64,000 nucleotides of DNA, from contig CAYULA010000010.1 in the NCBI GenBank assembly GCA_964445525.1, positions 1 through 64,000 on the forward strand, read 5' to 3'. The translations under genes and the position numbers were made by a program. The DNA comes from Penumbrarchaeum sp964445525 (GTDB lineage Archaea > Thermoplasmatota > Penumbrarchaeia > Penumbrarchaeales > Penumbrarchaeaceae). The notes under the pieces were generated by a model. That model made no database searches and was not told the origin of the DNA. It saw nothing but the letters and a program-made list of their open reading frames with translations. This document shows positions 60,996-64,000 of the stretch, piece after piece. How positions within the stretch are numbered: position 1 is the first letter of the stretch; every line of letters starts with the position of its first letter.

Positions 60996-63900
60996 ATGCC
61001 GAAAGAGGACAGGAATAGTTTCAGGATCGCCTTGATAATCATAACCGCATTCATTCTGACCCTTCCTGTGGGTTCACTTATGATGACAGCAGGAGCGGAA
61101 GATGAAAATCCAACTTTTGAGGATCAAAACCAGGAGGGATTGATCGAACTCACGGATGAGGATGTGGAAAACCTCGGACTGAATTCGAAGACGCTTCCAA
61201 CAAGAAGCGAGCCATGGGGTACCTGGGAAAGGTATTCCTACCATAGAGGGGGCGAAGACGGTGTTATAGCCTATCATCATGCCGAGAACAGGGTCTTCAT
61301 CTACGGTGGGGGTTACGCTTCATGGTCAAATCAGGGAGGTTACTGGTCCTACAACTCCTATGATGATTTCTTCATTTACGATTTCGATACCATGAAATGG
61401 TATGCGCTGGAGAAGGAACTCAGAGATATCAGTCCCGCCGCGGGCAGGTTCGGTTTCGCTTCCGTTGTGGATGAACCAAACGAGAGATTCCTTATCTACG
61501 GCGGATGGTCGGGATCCATGCTCAACGATCTCTGGGAGTTCGACATGAGCACACTTACATGGAGTGACCTGACACCGGGGTCCGGATTGATCCCTCCATC
61601 TTTCAACGACAGGAGAGCCCTGGCAACCATGGTTCTCGATACTTCAGGAGGCGGCGAGAACCTCTATCTTCTCTTCGGAATGGAGGATGATCTGACAGAC
61701 AGACATCCGGAGAACAAGACCGACTTCTACAGGATAGATCTGAGCACCCCCGGAACCCTCCATGTCCTGAATGCTGGAGCGGGAGAGGGATTCCTCCCGA
61801 GATACCACCATTCCATGTGCCTGGATGAGTCCGGGAGAAGGATCTATGTTTACGGCGGGATCCATGAAGACAATGATGATGATACCTATCTGACCGACTT
61901 CTGGATGTATGACATACCCTCCAACACCTGGACTGAGATGAGCACCCATCCGAACATGACCATGAGCATCGGTGCTCAGATCTTTTACAGGGCCTCGGAT
62001 CAGAAGGTCTACCTCTGGGGAGGCAGGGAGAACTACACGGGTGATGACTATCTGGAGGAAAATGAAACCCTCTGGATCTATGATACAACTCTCGGATCAT
62101 GGGACAGATATGACTACCATGATGTGGGAACAGACGTCCCTTCAGGAAGAATGTACTATCACAATCATTATTCTTCTCTCTCAGATAGATTCTACATATT
62201 CGGAGGAAGATATTATTATTCGGGATGGGGAGGAGCAAGATCAAGCAGGTACAGGGACCTCAATTACCTTGATCTGCCATCAAAGGTCTGGACACTGTTT
62301 CCTACCCTAGATAATCCATCCACAAATAGCGGAGGAATATTCGCTTACGAAGAGGATCTGGGAAGACTTCACTATGTGGGTCCAAATTCATATTACGATA
62401 ATGCCTACACATATTACTGGGATCTGGAAGAGGAGAAATGGTACGGAGCAAACTACGACGAGGGTGAAGAAGATTTCCCTTCCAGGTCCGAAGCTGGAAT
62501 GGCTTACGATCCCGGAAACAAGACCGTCTACGTTTACGGAGGTTATTATACCACGGGCAGTGGTTACAACAGAAGATACTGGAACAGAGCTGACATGTGG
62601 AAATGGGAGATCGATACCAACACCTGGACCAACATCTGGGAGGAGGCAGGACCGGGAGAGAGACACGGATTCGATATGGTCTGGAACGAGAACGACGGAA
62701 GCGTGTACTTCTTCGGTGGAAGAAAATTCAGACCCGAGGGAAGTTCCGATTCCGACGCCTATGGGGAGTTCTACAGATACACATACGGACCCACAGGTGG
62801 GATCTTCCAGGAAGTTGCGGCTCAGAATGAGGGGCCGGAGAAGAGATACGGTGCAGGTACAATCTATGTTCCCGATCTGAATAAACTCTACCTCACCTGT
62901 GGAAGGGATCCCGATCCCCAGGGAGTGAAGGATTACAGGGATCTCTGGGAATTCGATTTCGATACCATGAGATGGACCGAGCTCCAGTCGCTCACCTCAT
63001 CAATGATATCTCCAAAATTGGACTATGATCCTCTCACCCAGGAGCTTTATCTTACCGGTGGTTCCGATTACATCATAAAGAGATACAGGATCCTCGAAGA
63101 TGCCTGGTACAATCTGGATCCCGACGTGAATCCCGGATCGCTTGACGGACAGGCCCATGTCTTCCTTCCCGAAGAAAGAGACCTCTGGATATACGGCGGA
63201 GGGGCCAAAGACGGCATCTGGAAGATAGGAATGCCTTACAGGCTCGTTATCAGGGCCATCGATTTCGAGGATCCCGAAGACGGAGCGAAAAAAGCCTATT
63301 CCATGCTGAAACCCTATCATTTCTCAACCACGGTGAGGACAGTGAACGGACCGGAGGACCTGGCGGATGTAACAATGTCATTCCTCCACAGGAGCGGAAC
63401 CTACAAGGTGATCTACAATCATACCACCGAAACCTGGACCGAATCCGATCCAGACGATGTGGCCGAAGTTACGAGCCTCAACACCGACTGGATGGGGGAC
63501 GACTTCAAAATGGATGTCAATATCAAGTTCCACTGGAACTTCTCCTCGAGGCCCAATGCTGTGGACAGGAGAATATCCGTATCGGCGAACGGGATCGACG
63601 TGGAACCCGATTTCCTGGAAATAAGGAATTTCCTGAATGTGGAAAACAGGATCGAGATCGTTGACGAGATATCCGTTGAAGGAGAGTTACAGGGAGAGGT
63701 CTCAAGAGGTGACTGGGTGCAGACCTTCGAAGGCCTTAACCTCACAGGACCCTACGTTAGATACGCGGGATCCGATTCCGTCTATCCTCCAGCGGATTCA
63801 TACACCATGACCCTGAGCGAGGGCAGACATGTTCCGGATAATATCGATCAGAAACTTCTTGTGGACGTGTACAGAACCTTCGATCTGGATGTTAGTGCGG

Positions 63901-64000
63901 GTGAACCCGTGGAATTCAGTTTCTTGGCTCCCAATGAAACCAGAACAAACGTCACCTATATCCTGAACGTAACAGGCGTTTTCGAGGAGGACGAGGAACT
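60996..64000 (+). CDS. Kelch-repeat surface protein (3' end off window)
   Basis: More than 1000 residues, open to the right edge; the ATG at 60996 has GGAG about 9 nt upstream. The signal peptide covers residues about 9-32 (RIALIIITAFILTLPVG). Residues about 80-750 are kelch-type units recognised by repeated YGG / FGG doublets followed by (D)xxxYDxxxxxW endings (VFIYGGGY, FLIYGGWSGS, IYVYGGIHED, VYVYGGYYTT, VYFFGGRKF). After about 750 Ig-like beta domains begin. It is probably a large exported or anchored protein whose beta-propeller binds a partner. It is not obviously linked to the repair genes upstream. Confidence 0.85.
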   Translation, partial: MPKEDRNSFRIALIIITAFILTLPVGSLMMTAGAEDENPTFEDQNQEGLIELTDEDVENLGLNSKTLPTRSEPWGTWERYSYHRGGEDGVIAYHHAENRVFIYGGGYASWSNQGGYWSYNSYDDFFIYDFDTMKWYALEKELRDISPAAGRFGFASVVDEPNERFLIYGGWSGSMLNDLWEFDMSTLTWSDLTPGSGLIPPSFNDRRALATMVLDTSGGGENLYLLFGMEDDLTDRHPENKTDFYRIDLSTPGTLHVLNAGAGEGFLPRYHHSMCLDESGRRIYVYGGIHEDNDDDTYLTDFWMYDIPSNTWTEMSTHPNMTMSIGAQIFYRASDQKVYLWGGRENYTGDDYLEENETLWIYDTTLGSWDRYDYHDVGTDVPSGRMYYHNHYSSLSDRFYIFGGRYYYSGWGGARSSRYRDLNYLDLPSKVWTLFPTLDNPSTNSGGIFAYEEDLGRLHYVGPNSYYDNAYTYYWDLEEEKWYGANYDEGEEDFPSRSEAGMAYDPGNKTVYVYGGYYTTGSGYNRRYWNRADMWKWEIDTNTWTNIWEEAGPGERHGFDMVWNENDGSVYFFGGRKFRPEGSSDSDAYGEFYRYTYGPTGGIFQEVAAQNEGPEKRYGAGTIYVPDLNKLYLTCGRDPDPQGVKDYRDLWEFDFDTMRWTELQSLTSSMISPKLDYDPLTQELYLTGGSDYIIKRYRILEDAWYNLDPDVNPGSLDGQAHVFLPEERDLWIYGGGAKDGIWKIGMPYRLVIRAIDFEDPEDGAKKAYSMLKPYHFSTTVRTVNGPEDLADVTMSFLHRSGTYKVIYNHTTETWTESDPDDVAEVTSLNTDWMGDDFKMDVNIKFHWNFSSRPNAVDRRISVSANGIDVEPDFLEIRNFLNVENRIEIVDEISVEGELQGEVSRGDWVQTFEGLNLTGPYVRYAGSDSVYPPADSYTMTLSEGRHVPDNIDQKLLVDVYRTFDLDVSAGEPVEFSFLAPNETRTNVTYILNVTGVFEEDEE

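Noticed and set aside
61603..62880. Open frames on both strands inside the kelch gene
   Set aside because: They arise from the codon bias of the kelch frame, which has signal peptide, repeats and ribosome site.

Overview
This 64 kb window is archaeal and most likely from the Thermoplasmatota (Thermoplasmata), or at least a euryarchaeal lineage. Supporting evidence is an archaeal PCNA, an RPA plus RPA-associated protein pair, proteasome-activating nucleotidase (PAN), archaeal-type SHMT, MetG with fused tRNA-binding domain, DtdA, Elp3, PurP, a Bat-type HTH regulator, TATA-box promoters (often with leaderless starts), and a tRNA-Tyr with a bulge-helix-bulge intron at 37/38. The lineage call is inference from gene content. 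Several genes have bacterial-style counterparts (uvrABC, PurH, folP). No rRNA, transposase, complete integrase or CRISPR array was seen.

Layout. 1-8.8 kb: a terminator, a STAS-like gene, a two-CxxC protein, topA-folP, an AAA/DUF4143 ATPase with three evenly spaced operator-like sites upstream, a vapB-like antitoxin followed by a beheaded vapC, a DUF5678-like/retropepsin-like pair whose protease is cut short, a HAD phosphatase and purP. 8.8-27.5 kb: three giant surface proteins (CARDB protein with cytoplasmic zinc ribbons, lamin-tail/phospholipase-D protein, subtilisin protease with Ig-like repeats) with pcna between them. 27.5-35.8 kb: iscU, iscS (PLP lysine replaced by Asp), a Cys-containing HTH regulator, PAN, metG and the rpa pair. 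35.9-46.2 kb: TPR protein, glyA, elp3, receiver protein, dtdA, a sugar nucleotidyltransferase, a small basic protein, an SSS symporter and a PKD protein. 46.2-46.75 kb: tRNA-Tyr(GUA) and, downstream of its 3' end, two complete 137-bp tandem repeats and a partial one; each complete unit carries a copy of the tRNA 3' end and a stem with compensatory changes. 46.9-64 kb, all on the + strand: a STAND-like ATPase with TPRs, purH-purN-uvrB-rocD-uvrA-(acidic zinc-ribbon protein)-uvrC, then a kelch surface protein that runs off the window.

How the genes fit together. The replication and repair set (topA, PCNA, RPA, complete UvrABC) and the purine set (purP, purH, purN, with folP and glyA for one-carbon metabolism) dominate the housekeeping part. 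The last IMP steps appear doubly provided: formate-dependent PurP and folate-dependent PurH. The iscSU pair resembles the archaeal type in which IscS has lost PLP chemistry. The surface proteome is very large and built of repeated Ig-like, lamin-tail and kelch modules.

The strongest candidates for something undescribed are the tRNA-Tyr-derived structured tandem repeats (46.2-46.6 kb), the 33-bp-spaced operator array (5.93-6.02 kb), and the multi-domain lamin-tail/PLD surface protein (14.8-20.9 kb).
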